A DNA stretch of 64,000 nucleotides, from the NCBI GenBank assembly GCA_002491905.1, contig DKWV01000045.1, positions 1-64,000 on the forward strand, given 5' to 3'. This stretch comes from Lachnospiraceae bacterium UBA7143 (GTDB taxonomy: Bacteria > Bacillota > Clostridia > Lachnospirales > Lachnospiraceae). Each line of letters opens with the position of its first letter. The first letter of the stretch is position 1. Below the pieces are notes generated by a model. It was not told where the DNA came from and ran no database searches. It worked only from the letters and a program-made list of their open reading frames with translations. Positions 43,841 through 51,662 of the stretch are shown in pieces. Both the position numbers and the translations under genes were made by a program.

Positions 43841-44375
43841 GGTTTTTCTCCTCATATACCGACAATAATCTCTGTGTTCCGGTGATTTCAGCGTTTACAA
43901 TGTCAGTCATACGTCTGACATTTGCCACATGGATCGCGGGAACTTTTGAGGTCCATGTGGTATTGTCCTGTTTGCGAATGCCCTCAAGGTATGCCTGCAG
44001 GATTTGTAATCTTTCTTTCAGCAGGGTTATAGCCTCTTCCTTTTCTAAAATATGCATAAGAAATGCAGATATCGTAAAAATGTTGGTATCATAATCAAAC
44101 TGCACAATGGATGTCCGGATAGTCTCCTTTAATTCCATTTTTCCTTTTGCAGTTAAAGAATAGATTGTTCGCTCCGGCATATTACCGACTTTTTCTACGG
44201 TGCCCAGGAGCAATTCTCTTTTTTCCAAATTTTTTAAGGTGGTGTAAACGGTAGAATCGGCGATGTAAAACCACCATTGAATGTTCATATCATTTAGTAT
44301 TTTTGTAATTTCGTAGGCATTCAACGGTTTGTCATAGATCAGTCCCATAAGTAGAGTTGCAGATTTTGACAGCAT
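43830..44375 (-). CDS. PadR-family transcriptional regulator
   Basis: A 181-residue regulator. The winged-helix part is LMGLIYDKPLNAYEITKILN, STVYTTLKNLEKRELL, and the wing MPERTIYSLTAKGKMEL, as in PadR. A helical C-terminal part (ISAFLMHILEKEEAITLLKE and onward) would form the dimer. The frame is open to a TTG at 44399, but GAAAGGA lies inside that stretch and serves the ATG at 44375. It is the first gene of a two-gene minus-strand operon; the gap up to the AmmeMemo gene is AT-rich with TATATATA near 44415. Confidence 0.87.
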   Translation of the reverse strand: MLSKSATLLMGLIYDKPLNAYEITKILNDMNIQWWFYIADSTVYTTLKNLEKRELLLGTVEKVGNMPERTIYSLTAKGKMELKETIRTSIVQFDYDTNIFTISAFLMHILEKEEAITLLKERLQILQAYLEGIRKQDNTTWTSKVPAIHVANVRRMTDIVNAEITGTQRLLSVYEEKNHAE

Positions 44376-44573
44376 TTTTTTGTAATTCCTTTCTATCAAT
44401 ATACTACTTTATATATATAGTACTTTAATATAATAGCAATATTGGAATAAATGTTCAAGTATTTTCTAAGGATTTTTTGATCTGACGGAGACATTGACTT
44501 TTTTGCGGCCCGGACATAAACTTTAACTAAATGAAAGGACATCGCGAAATTATTCAGGTACAGGAGGATCAGC

Positions 44574-45959
44574 ATGGGAATTTCAGCAGGATTCATGGTG
44601 CCCCATCCGCCGCTCATTATACCCGATGTGGGCAGGGGTGAGGAAAAGAAAATTCAGAAGACGATTGATGCATACCAAAGAGCGGCGGAGAAAATCGGCC
44701 GTCTGCAGCCGGAGACGATCGTGCTCCTGTCACCGCACCAGACCCTGTATGCGGATTATTTCCATATATCGCCCGGACAGGGTGCAAGGGGTGACTTTGG
44801 ACAGTTTCGCGCCAGCCGGGTTTCTATGGAAGTTTCCTATGACACGGAATTTGTCCGTGTGCTGTGCGAGGCTGCACAGGAGGCCGGTTTACAGGCGGGA
44901 ACCCTGGGAGAGCGGGAGCGGAAGCTGGATCATGGGACTATGGTTCCTTTGTATTTCGTAAATCAGTACTGGACAGGCTACCGATTGGTGAGGATTGGCT
45001 TGTCGGGTTTACCGCTGACGGCGCACTATCGGCTGGGACAGTGCATCCAAGCGGCAGCACAGTCTCTTGGGCGCAATACGGTGGTGATTGCCAGCGGCGA
45101 TTTGTCCCATAAGCTGACGGAGGACGGACCCTACGGTTATCAGAAGGAGGGGCCCGCCTATGACGCGCGGATCATGGATGTGATGGGCAGGGGCGCTTTT
45201 GGGGAACTGCTGGAATTTTCGGAAGATTTCTGCGAAAAGGCGGCGGAGTGCGGACATCGCTCCTTTACCATTATGGCGGGTGCATTTGACCGGATCGGTG
45301 TGGAGACAGAGCAGCTTTCCTACGAGGGACCTTTCGGGGTGGGGTATGGCGTCTGTGCCTATCAAGCCTGCGGTAATGACGAGACACGCAATTTTCTGGA
45401 ACAGTATGAAAAGAAGGAGCGGCTGGCGCTTCTTGCCAGACGGGAACGGGAAGACCCTTATGTCAGACTGGCAAGACACACCATAGAGGCGTTCACAGGG
45501 ACGGGGAAGCTTCCTGAAATGCCCCGGGAATTGCCGGAGGAATTGTATCACAGCAGGGCTGGTGCGTTTGTATCTCTGAAGGAGGACGGAAAGCTCAGGG
45601 GCTGTATCGGAACCATTCATGCGGTCAGAGAATCTCTTGCGGAAGAAATCATGTACAATGCCGTGAGCGCCTGTTCGGAGGATCCCAGGTTCTCTCCTGT
45701 GGAAAGTTGGGAGGTGGAGCGCCTGACGATCAGCGTTGACGTGCTGGGGGAGACGGAGAAGATTTCTTCACCGGAGGAACTGGATGTGACCCGATACGGA
45801 GTCATCGTGACAAGAGGCGCAAGACGCGGGCTGCTGCTGCCGAACCTGGAGGGCGTGGACACGGTAGAGCAGCAGATTGCCATAGCGAAGCAGAAGGCGG
45901 GTATCAAAGATTATGAGAGCGTGGAACTGGAACGTTTTGAAGTAATACGGCACCACTGA
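44574..45959 (+). CDS. AmmeMemoRadiSam protein A: Memo-like domain fused to AMMECR1
   Basis: A 461-residue two-domain protein. Residues 1-270 are a class III extradiol dioxygenase/Memo-like fold, with PHPPLIIPDVG, LLSPHQTLY and ASGDLSHKLTEDGPYGY holding the metal ligands. Residues about 285-461 are AMMECR1, with GAFVSLKEDGKLRGCIGTIH and VTRGARRGLLLPNLEGVDTV. The set with the radical SAM protein 20 bp downstream is the AmmeMemoRadiSam system, for which radical modification of an aromatic or nucleotide-like substrate has been proposed; no function is settled as far as I know. The start has AGGAGG-type context (CAGGAGGATCAGC). Confidence 0.92.
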   Translation: MGISAGFMVPHPPLIIPDVGRGEEKKIQKTIDAYQRAAEKIGRLQPETIVLLSPHQTLYADYFHISPGQGARGDFGQFRASRVSMEVSYDTEFVRVLCEAAQEAGLQAGTLGERERKLDHGTMVPLYFVNQYWTGYRLVRIGLSGLPLTAHYRLGQCIQAAAQSLGRNTVVIASGDLSHKLTEDGPYGYQKEGPAYDARIMDVMGRGAFGELLEFSEDFCEKAAECGHRSFTIMAGAFDRIGVETEQLSYEGPFGVGYGVCAYQACGNDETRNFLEQYEKKERLALLARREREDPYVRLARHTIEAFTGTGKLPEMPRELPEELYHSRAGAFVSLKEDGKLRGCIGTIHAVRESLAEEIMYNAVSACSEDPRFSPVESWEVERLTISVDVLGETEKISSPEELDVTRYGVIVTRGARRGLLLPNLEGVDTVEQQIAIAKQKAGIKDYESVELERFEVIRHH

Positions 45960-45979
45960 TGAACAGGGGTTGATTTTTT

Positions 45980-46816
45980 ATGAAAACAATTTGTCAGGTA
46001 TGTATGCATCATTGTGCCTTAGAGCCCGGACAGACGGGATTGTGCAGGGCCAGAAAAAACAAGGGCGGGGAAATTGTCTGCGATAATTACGGTTTGATCA
46101 CTTCCTGTGCGCTGGATCCCATTGAAAAAAAGCCTCTGTATGATTTTCATCCGGGAAGCATGATCCTGTCCGTGGGTAGCTTCGGCTGTAACCTCAGATG
46201 CCCTTTTTGCCAGAATCATGAGATTTCCATGACGGACGCAAGGAGCCTTGATGTGGAGGAGGTCTCCCCCGGACAGCTTGCGGATACGGCGCTCCTATGG
46301 AAGGAACAGAAAAAGGCAGGGAACATCGGCGTGGCCTATACCTATAATGAACCCGTGGTGGGCTGGGAGTTTGTTCGTGATACGGCCCGTCTGGTGAGAG
46401 AATATGGTATGCTGAATGTGCTTGTGACGAACGGTACAGCCTCACTTGAGGTGCTGGAGGAGCTGCTGCCGTGGATAGACGCCATGAACATTGATCTGAA
46501 GGGATTTCGTGAGGAGTATTATCGGAAACTTGGCGGGGATCTGGAGACGGTTAAGGCCTTTATCGCGAGGGCTGTGGAAAGCTGTCATGTGGAACTGACT
46601 ACGCTGATTGTACCGGGAGAAAACGATTCTCCTGAAGATATGGAGGCGCAGGCCAAATGGATTTCCGGTTTACGTCCGACAATTCCTCTCCATATCACCC
46701 GCTTTTTCCCGCGGTACCGCATGAGAGACAGAGAAGCTACGGATGTGGAGCTGCTGTACCGCCTTGTCGGGACGGCCGGTAAATATCTGGAAAAGGTGTA
46801 TGTGGGGAACGTGTGA
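45980..46816 (+). CDS. amrS: AmmeMemoRadiSam system radical SAM enzyme
   Basis: A 278-residue radical SAM protein. The cluster motif CxxxCxxC appears as CNLRCPFC near residue 73. An extra cysteine set sits at the N terminus (CQVCMHHCALEPGQTGLC), as in PflA-like activases of this group. AYTYNEPVVGWEFV and MNIDLKGFREEYY are family blocks. It reduces S-adenosylmethionine to a radical; the substrate is not known. It follows the Memo-AMMECR1 gene directly and ends before the CIRCE region. Confidence 0.92.
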   Translation: MKTICQVCMHHCALEPGQTGLCRARKNKGGEIVCDNYGLITSCALDPIEKKPLYDFHPGSMILSVGSFGCNLRCPFCQNHEISMTDARSLDVEEVSPGQLADTALLWKEQKKAGNIGVAYTYNEPVVGWEFVRDTARLVREYGMLNVLVTNGTASLEVLEELLPWIDAMNIDLKGFREEYYRKLGGDLETVKAFIARAVESCHVELTTLIVPGENDSPEDMEAQAKWISGLRPTIPLHITRFFPRYRMRDREATDVELLYRLVGTAGKYLEKVYVGNV

Positions 46817-46927
46817 CGGGAAAAACATGCGGATAGACAAAAGGCATCCTTCTAGTATGAATATAGAGAAAAAGCGGCGCAGGATGAAACAACAGATGAT
46901 ATGGACACAGAAAATTCACAAAAAATA

Positions 46928-46969
46928 TTAGCACTCTCTATTGACGAGTGCTAATATGAGTGTTATAAC
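46928..46969 (+). promoter_or_regulatory. CIRCE operator and promoter of hsp20
   Basis: TTAGCACTC (46928-46936), nine bases, GAGTGCTAA (46946-46954) is a perfect CIRCE element, the HrcA binding site. TTGACG (46941-46946) and TATAAC (46964-46969), 17 bp apart, form the promoter; CIRCE covers the -35 box. HrcA, encoded elsewhere, should therefore repress hsp20 until heat or protein damage. Confidence 0.95.
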
Positions 46970-47085
46970 ATATTTAGAACAGATGGAACGAAGGAATAAA
47001 TCAGAAGAGAGATGTTCCTTTCCGGATGTCCGCAGTTTCAATTAACAGGTTAATTTTAGTTTCATAGAAAAAGGAGCGATGACTT

Positions 47086-47559
47086 ATGATGACACCTAGT
47101 ATTTTTGGAGAAAATTTATTTGACGATTTCTTTGATGATCTTTTTGATTTTCCTGTGTTCGATGATAAGGCAATGCAGAAAGCACAGAGAAAACTGTATG
47201 GGCGCCATGCGGCGAACATGATGAAAACAGATGTACGTGAGCACGATGACCACTATGAGGTAGATATTGATCTGCCCGGTTTCAGGAAAGACGAGCTGTC
47301 TCTGGAACTGAACGACGGATATCTGGTAATCAGCGCGGCAAAGGGGCTTGATAAGGATGAGAAGGAAAAGAAAAGTGGAAAATTCGTCCGTCAGGAGCGT
47401 TATGCAGGCAGCATGAGCAGGTCTTTCTATGTCGGCGAAGATGTAAAGCAGGAAGATATTCATGCGAAGTATGAAAGCGGGGTATTGAAATTGAGTATTC
47501 CGAAGGCAGAAAAGGATAAACCGAAGATTGAAGAAAAGAAATATATTGCCATTGAGTAA
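47086..47559 (+). CDS. hsp20: Small heat shock protein Hsp20
   Basis: A 157-residue alpha-crystallin-type chaperone that binds unfolding proteins in the cytoplasm without ATP. The alpha-crystallin domain runs from about residue 50: DVREHDDHYEVDIDLPGF, the strand LELNDGYLVISA, and the signature GVLKLSIPK. The N-terminal arm has FDDFFDDLFDFPVF. AAAGGAGCGATGAC precedes the ATG. CIRCE lies 117 bp upstream of the start, so a long 5' untranslated leader is predicted. A strong terminator follows. Confidence 0.95.
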   Translation: MMTPSIFGENLFDDFFDDLFDFPVFDDKAMQKAQRKLYGRHAANMMKTDVREHDDHYEVDIDLPGFRKDELSLELNDGYLVISAAKGLDKDEKEKKSGKFVRQERYAGSMSRSFYVGEDVKQEDIHAKYESGVLKLSIPKAEKDKPKIEEKKYIAIE

Positions 47560-47574
47560 CAGGCAAAACACGTA

Positions 47575-47620
47575 ACAGGCAGGGGACATGACAGGTTCCC
47601 TGCCTGTCTGCTTTTTCTTT
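47575..47620 (+). terminator. Terminator after hsp20
   Basis: ACAGGCAGGGGA pairs with TTCCCTGCCTGT (one mismatch) and is followed by CTGCTTTTTCTTT. It lies 15 bp after the hsp20 stop. Confidence 0.9.
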
Positions 47621-47752
47621 ATGATCCAAATCCCATGTATTTGAAAGATTCTTCAGAATTTTCCCTGTAAAATTATGACCTCCATACCGAAGGAAATGGC
47701 GAATGTCCTGACTGATGTTTTTGCCAGAAAATTGACGTTCCTGCCAGATGCC

Positions 47753-47780
47753 TTGTTTTTCGGACGAAAACAATTATAAT
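47753..47780 (+). promoter_or_regulatory. Likely promoter of the HD-GYP/DegV-kinase operon
   Basis: TTGTTT (47753-47758), 16 bp, TATAAT (47775-47780). Upstream, TGCCAGA occurs twice exactly 20 bp apart (47722 and 47742), a possible operator. The stretch 47621-47864 has no other recognisable feature. Confidence 0.5.
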
Positions 47781-47864
47781 TAAATGAAATTTTCGGCGGG
47801 AGGAGATTGACAGGATATGCCGGAAGGGGTATGCAGGACGAGCCGGAGGAATAAGGAGGACACA

Positions 47865-48890
47865 GTGAACGATTGGATTTTAGTGGTTGACGATGACACA
47901 TCGAATCTGAAAATGGCAAGCCATATTTTAGGCGGGGCACAGATGAGGATAAGCTGTTTAAAAGCGGGTGGGGACGCCGTGCAGTTTCTGGAGAAAAACA
48001 GGCCGGATCTTATCCTGCTGGATATACATATGCCCGGGATGGATGGTTTTGACACAATGCTGGCCATTCGTGAAAAGGGGACGGCGGCAGACATCCCTGT
48101 CATTTTTCTCACGGCGGACGATGACAGCAATACCGAAAAGCGGGGACTGGAGGTGGGGGCAGTGGATTTTATCAAAAAACCTTTTGTGCCTGAAGTTCTT
48201 CTGCTCCGTGTGCGGCATACCATCGACTTAAGCCGTTTGCAGGCGGATCTGGAGTATGAGGTGCTAAAAAAGACACAGGAGATCGCGGCGCAGCATGAAA
48301 AGCTGGAAAGAATATCCATGCAGATTGTCAAAGCATTGTCCGGCGCCGTGGACGCAAAGGATACCTATACAAACGGGCACTCCTTAAGAGTGGCGGAATA
48401 TTCCAGGGAAATTGCGCGCCGCGCGGGACTTTCGGAGGAAATGCAGGGTGATATTTATATGATGGGACTGCTGCATGATGTGGGAAAAATCGGTGTGCCC
48501 GATGCGATCATCAATAAACCGGCGCATCTGACGGAGGAGGAATTTACGGTTATCAAAAATCACCCGGTTATGGGGGCAAGAATTCTTAAGAATATTAAGG
48601 ATTTTCCCAAGCTGATCACAGGTGCCAGATGGCATCATGAGCGCTATGACGGCAGGGGATACCCGGATGGCATTGCCGGTGAAGAGATTCCCCTGGAGGC
48701 CCGGATCATTGCGGTGGCGGACGCTTATGATGCCATGAGCTCGCGGAGGAGCTATCGCGACGTGCTTCCGCAGGAGAAAGTCCGCTCAGAGATTGAGAAG
48801 GGGAAAGGAACGCAGTTTGACCCCGCAGTGACGGAGATTGTGCTTGGCATGATTGATGAGGACGCGGATTATCAGATGCGGGAAAGCTGA
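47865..48890 (+). CDS. Response regulator with HD-GYP phosphodiesterase output
   Basis: A 341-residue cytoplasmic protein. The receiver has Asp53 in LILLDIHMPGMDG and the Lys in IKKPF. The output is an HD-GYP domain with HSLRVAEYSREIARRAG, LLHDVGKIGVPD (His204-Asp205) and RYDGRGYPDG, all intact, so it should hydrolyse cyclic di-GMP. The frame is open to an ATG at 47817, but AAGGAGG lies 5 bp before the GTG at 47865 and the receiver starts there. It is the first gene of an operon with two membrane hybrid kinases; the next starts 9 bp after its stop. Phosphate probably reaches it from the HPt domain of the neighbour. Confidence 0.92.
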   Translation: MNDWILVVDDDTSNLKMASHILGGAQMRISCLKAGGDAVQFLEKNRPDLILLDIHMPGMDGFDTMLAIREKGTAADIPVIFLTADDDSNTEKRGLEVGAVDFIKKPFVPEVLLLRVRHTIDLSRLQADLEYEVLKKTQEIAAQHEKLERISMQIVKALSGAVDAKDTYTNGHSLRVAEYSREIARRAGLSEEMQGDIYMMGLLHDVGKIGVPDAIINKPAHLTEEEFTVIKNHPVMGARILKNIKDFPKLITGARWHHERYDGRGYPDGIAGEEIPLEARIIAVADAYDAMSSRRSYRDVLPQEKVRSEIEKGKGTQFDPAVTEIVLGMIDEDADYQMRES

Positions 48891-48899
48891 GGAGGAAAG

Positions 48900-51662
48900 A
48901 TGAACGATCAGGAAAAACAAAGAGCAGCGCATCTTTTGCTGCTGCTCTGTTATACCATCTTATCATGTGCGCTGATAGGCGAGTCCCTGCTTATGGGGTG
49001 GGAGACGTGGGCGGTTGTACTTTTGCCGGTTGGTGTGATCGCAGGGTGGACACTGCATATCAGAAACAGGCTGCCGATGGCTGTCAGGTTGGATATTTAC
49101 ACTGTCATGATGATGCTTGTCTATTTCTTTTATGGAATCCATGAGACCAGCATGTTTGATCTGGCGCCGCTTATGATAACGGTAATGGTACTATACTCTT
49201 CTACAGAGAAGTACGGTACCATTAAAATATGTATGTTTACCTATTATCTTACAATGGCTTATGATTTTTTCCAGGTGGTGGGCAGCTCCACGGAGGACGC
49301 ATCGCTTTTTATCAGCCGCATTTTTCTGCACCTCCTTCTGGTGTATATGGCTGGCAGGCTGCTTAAGACCGTGGTAGAGAGGCGGGTCAAGGAAAGAGAA
49401 TCAACGGAGGAGATGATTGCCCGGTTGGAGGAAATCAATCGAAGAACGGAAGACTTTCTTGCAAATGTGTCGCATGAACTCCGCACACCGATCAATGCGG
49501 TGACGGGAATCTCGTCAGTCATGCTGAAAAACGAGACAGATCCGGGGAAAAAGAAAGATATTTTTACCATACAGATGGCGGGACAGAGGCTGTTTGGCCA
49601 GATCGAGGATATTCTGGATTATACGGAGATTGACAATGAAAAGGTAAACGTCAGCGAGGAGGCTTATATGATATCCTCCATTGTCAATGATGTGATCAGC
49701 GAAAATCAGATGCAGGAAAGAGAGCATATGCCGGAGCTGATTTTTGATTTGGATGCCGCAATGCCCGCAGTCCTTCTCGGGGACGGGAAAAAGATGAAGA
49801 AGATTCTCAGGCATCTGGTAAACAATGCCGTCAAGTTTACAAAAAAGGGCGGCGTATACATCAGGATCCATGCGCTTCGCAAGGACTACGGCGTAAATCT
49901 GTGCATGACCGTCAGCGATACCGGCGAGGGTATTTCCGGGGAAGAGCTGGAGAAAATTACGGAGGGGTTTTATCAGTCGGACGGCGGAAGAAACCGAAGA
50001 GCAGGAGGATTGGGGTTAGGTCTGCCGATTGTGGCCGGTATGGTTTCTTACATGGAAGGGTTTATGCAGATCAAAAGCGAAGAGGGATGCGGCACCGTGG
50101 TATCCGTGAGTATTCCGCAGCGGATAGCGGATAAAAAGTCTATGGTCACTTTGAAAAACCGGGAACGGTTATGCCTTGCATGTTACCTGAAGGTGGAGAA
50201 ATATGAGATTCCTGAAGTGAGGGACTACTATAACGAAACGATCACCCATATGGTAGAGGGCATGGACGTTTCCATACATAGAGTATTTAATACGGATGAA
50301 TTGAAGGCATTGACAGGGGTATATCAGATTACACATTTGTTTACCGGCGCGGAGGAGTATAAAGAGAGCCACGCCTTGTTTGAAGATCTGGCTGACAGGA
50401 TGACGGTGATTGTGGTAGCGGATAAGTATTTTGTTCCCCTGTCCGGCACTAAGACAAAACTTCTCAGGAAACCGTTTTACTGTCTGCCCATAGCGAACAT
50501 GCTGAATGCGGAAGTGGTGCAGGATGAAATTTCGTTTGAGGGAAAACGGATGATCTGCCCGAATGTAAGCGTTCTCGTGGTGGATGATGAGCCGATGAAC
50601 CTGATGGTTGCGGAGGGAATTTTCAGGGAATATGAGATGCAGGTCAGGACGGCGCATAGCGGAATGGCGGCGTTGGAACTTAGCGGTAAGGAAAATTTTG
50701 ATTTGATTTTTCTCGATCATATGATGCCGGAGATGGACGGCGTGGAGACGTTAAAGAGGCTTCGCAAACTTTTGGCAGATTCTGAAAGAACTGCCACAAT
50801 CATTGCATTTACGGCCAATGCGGTCAGCGGTGCGAGGGAGATGTTCTTTGAGGAAGGCTTCGACGAATTTGTGTCTAAACCGATTGAAATGGTGGAGCTG
50901 GAACGTGTCCTCAGGAATGTACTGCCAAAGTCGGCGGTTCAGTATGTAGATAAAGATTACACAATGGAGCGGAGTATGGAAAGCCAGAACACTGCACAGC
51001 CTGGGAACATAAAGGAAACGCCGTCATCTGATCAGAAGAAAACGGACCTTTTGGAGGAGGCAGGGATCCATACGAAAACCGGTCTGCAGTATTGCCTTGA
51101 CAATACGGAGTTTTACGATGAGCTGTTGATTAAATTTGCGTCAGATGCGGACGGAAAGCAGGAGGATATCGGCAGATTTTTTGGACAGGGAGACTGGGAG
51201 AATTATCATATTATGGTTCATGCGCTGAAGAGTACGGCCCGCATGATAGGAGCGGACGTCCTTTCTGATCTGGCCAAAGAGCTGGAGGAGGCGGCAAAAA
51301 ACCGGGATGTGGAATATATCGGAAAGCATCATGGAAATCTTCTTGTGAAATATAAAGAGACGGCGCAGAGTATACGCAATATTTTTTCCGGGGAGGAGAA
51401 AAGCGGGGAACAAAAGGGATATCAGGAAATCTCCGGTGCAAAGCTGCGCAGCAGGCTGGAGGAAATTGAAGACAGTCTCAACACGTTTGAGGCGGATAAG
51501 GCAAAGACCCTGATAGAAGAGTTGGGCGGTTTTGTATATTGTGGAGATTCTGTCGCCGGACTTTTGGAGGCGGCGGTGCGGGATGTGGATGATTTTGAGA
51601 TGGCTGCAGCATCGGAAAAAGTGAAAACTCTGATAGGCAGTTTGGGGGATGGTGAAGCGTGA
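48900..51662 (+). CDS. Membrane hybrid histidine kinase with receiver and HPt domain
   Basis: A 920-residue protein. Five or six membrane segments in residues about 10-160 leave almost no extracellular loop, so it may sense something in the membrane. HisKA is NVSHELRTPINA with His192; the ATPase domain has HLVNNAVKFTKKGG, DTGEGISGEE and GGLGLGLPI. A pseudo-receiver-like region may lie at about 415-545. The receiver has Asp606 in LIFLDHMMPEMDG. The HPt domain has MVHALKSTARMIGA with His774. The chain can thus run a full phosphorelay. GGAGGAA precedes the ATG. It overlaps the next gene by one base (TGATG). Confidence 0.92.
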   Translation: MNDQEKQRAAHLLLLLCYTILSCALIGESLLMGWETWAVVLLPVGVIAGWTLHIRNRLPMAVRLDIYTVMMMLVYFFYGIHETSMFDLAPLMITVMVLYSSTEKYGTIKICMFTYYLTMAYDFFQVVGSSTEDASLFISRIFLHLLLVYMAGRLLKTVVERRVKERESTEEMIARLEEINRRTEDFLANVSHELRTPINAVTGISSVMLKNETDPGKKKDIFTIQMAGQRLFGQIEDILDYTEIDNEKVNVSEEAYMISSIVNDVISENQMQEREHMPELIFDLDAAMPAVLLGDGKKMKKILRHLVNNAVKFTKKGGVYIRIHALRKDYGVNLCMTVSDTGEGISGEELEKITEGFYQSDGGRNRRAGGLGLGLPIVAGMVSYMEGFMQIKSEEGCGTVVSVSIPQRIADKKSMVTLKNRERLCLACYLKVEKYEIPEVRDYYNETITHMVEGMDVSIHRVFNTDELKALTGVYQITHLFTGAEEYKESHALFEDLADRMTVIVVADKYFVPLSGTKTKLLRKPFYCLPIANMLNAEVVQDEISFEGKRMICPNVSVLVVDDEPMNLMVAEGIFREYEMQVRTAHSGMAALELSGKENFDLIFLDHMMPEMDGVETLKRLRKLLADSERTATIIAFTANAVSGAREMFFEEGFDEFVSKPIEMVELERVLRNVLPKSAVQYVDKDYTMERSMESQNTAQPGNIKETPSSDQKKTDLLEEAGIHTKTGLQYCLDNTEFYDELLIKFASDADGKQEDIGRFFGQGDWENYHIMVHALKSTARMIGADVLSDLAKELEEAAKNRDVEYIGKHHGNLLVKYKETAQSIRNIFSGEEKSGEQKGYQEISGAKLRSRLEEIEDSLNTFEADKAKTLIEELGGFVYCGDSVAGLLEAAVRDVDDFEMAAASEKVKTLIGSLGDGEA

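Noticed and set aside
46858..46932. A short lysine-rich frame (MNIEKKRRRMKQQMIWTQK) before hsp20
   Set aside because: It has no ribosome site, ends inside the CIRCE element and shows no family resemblance.
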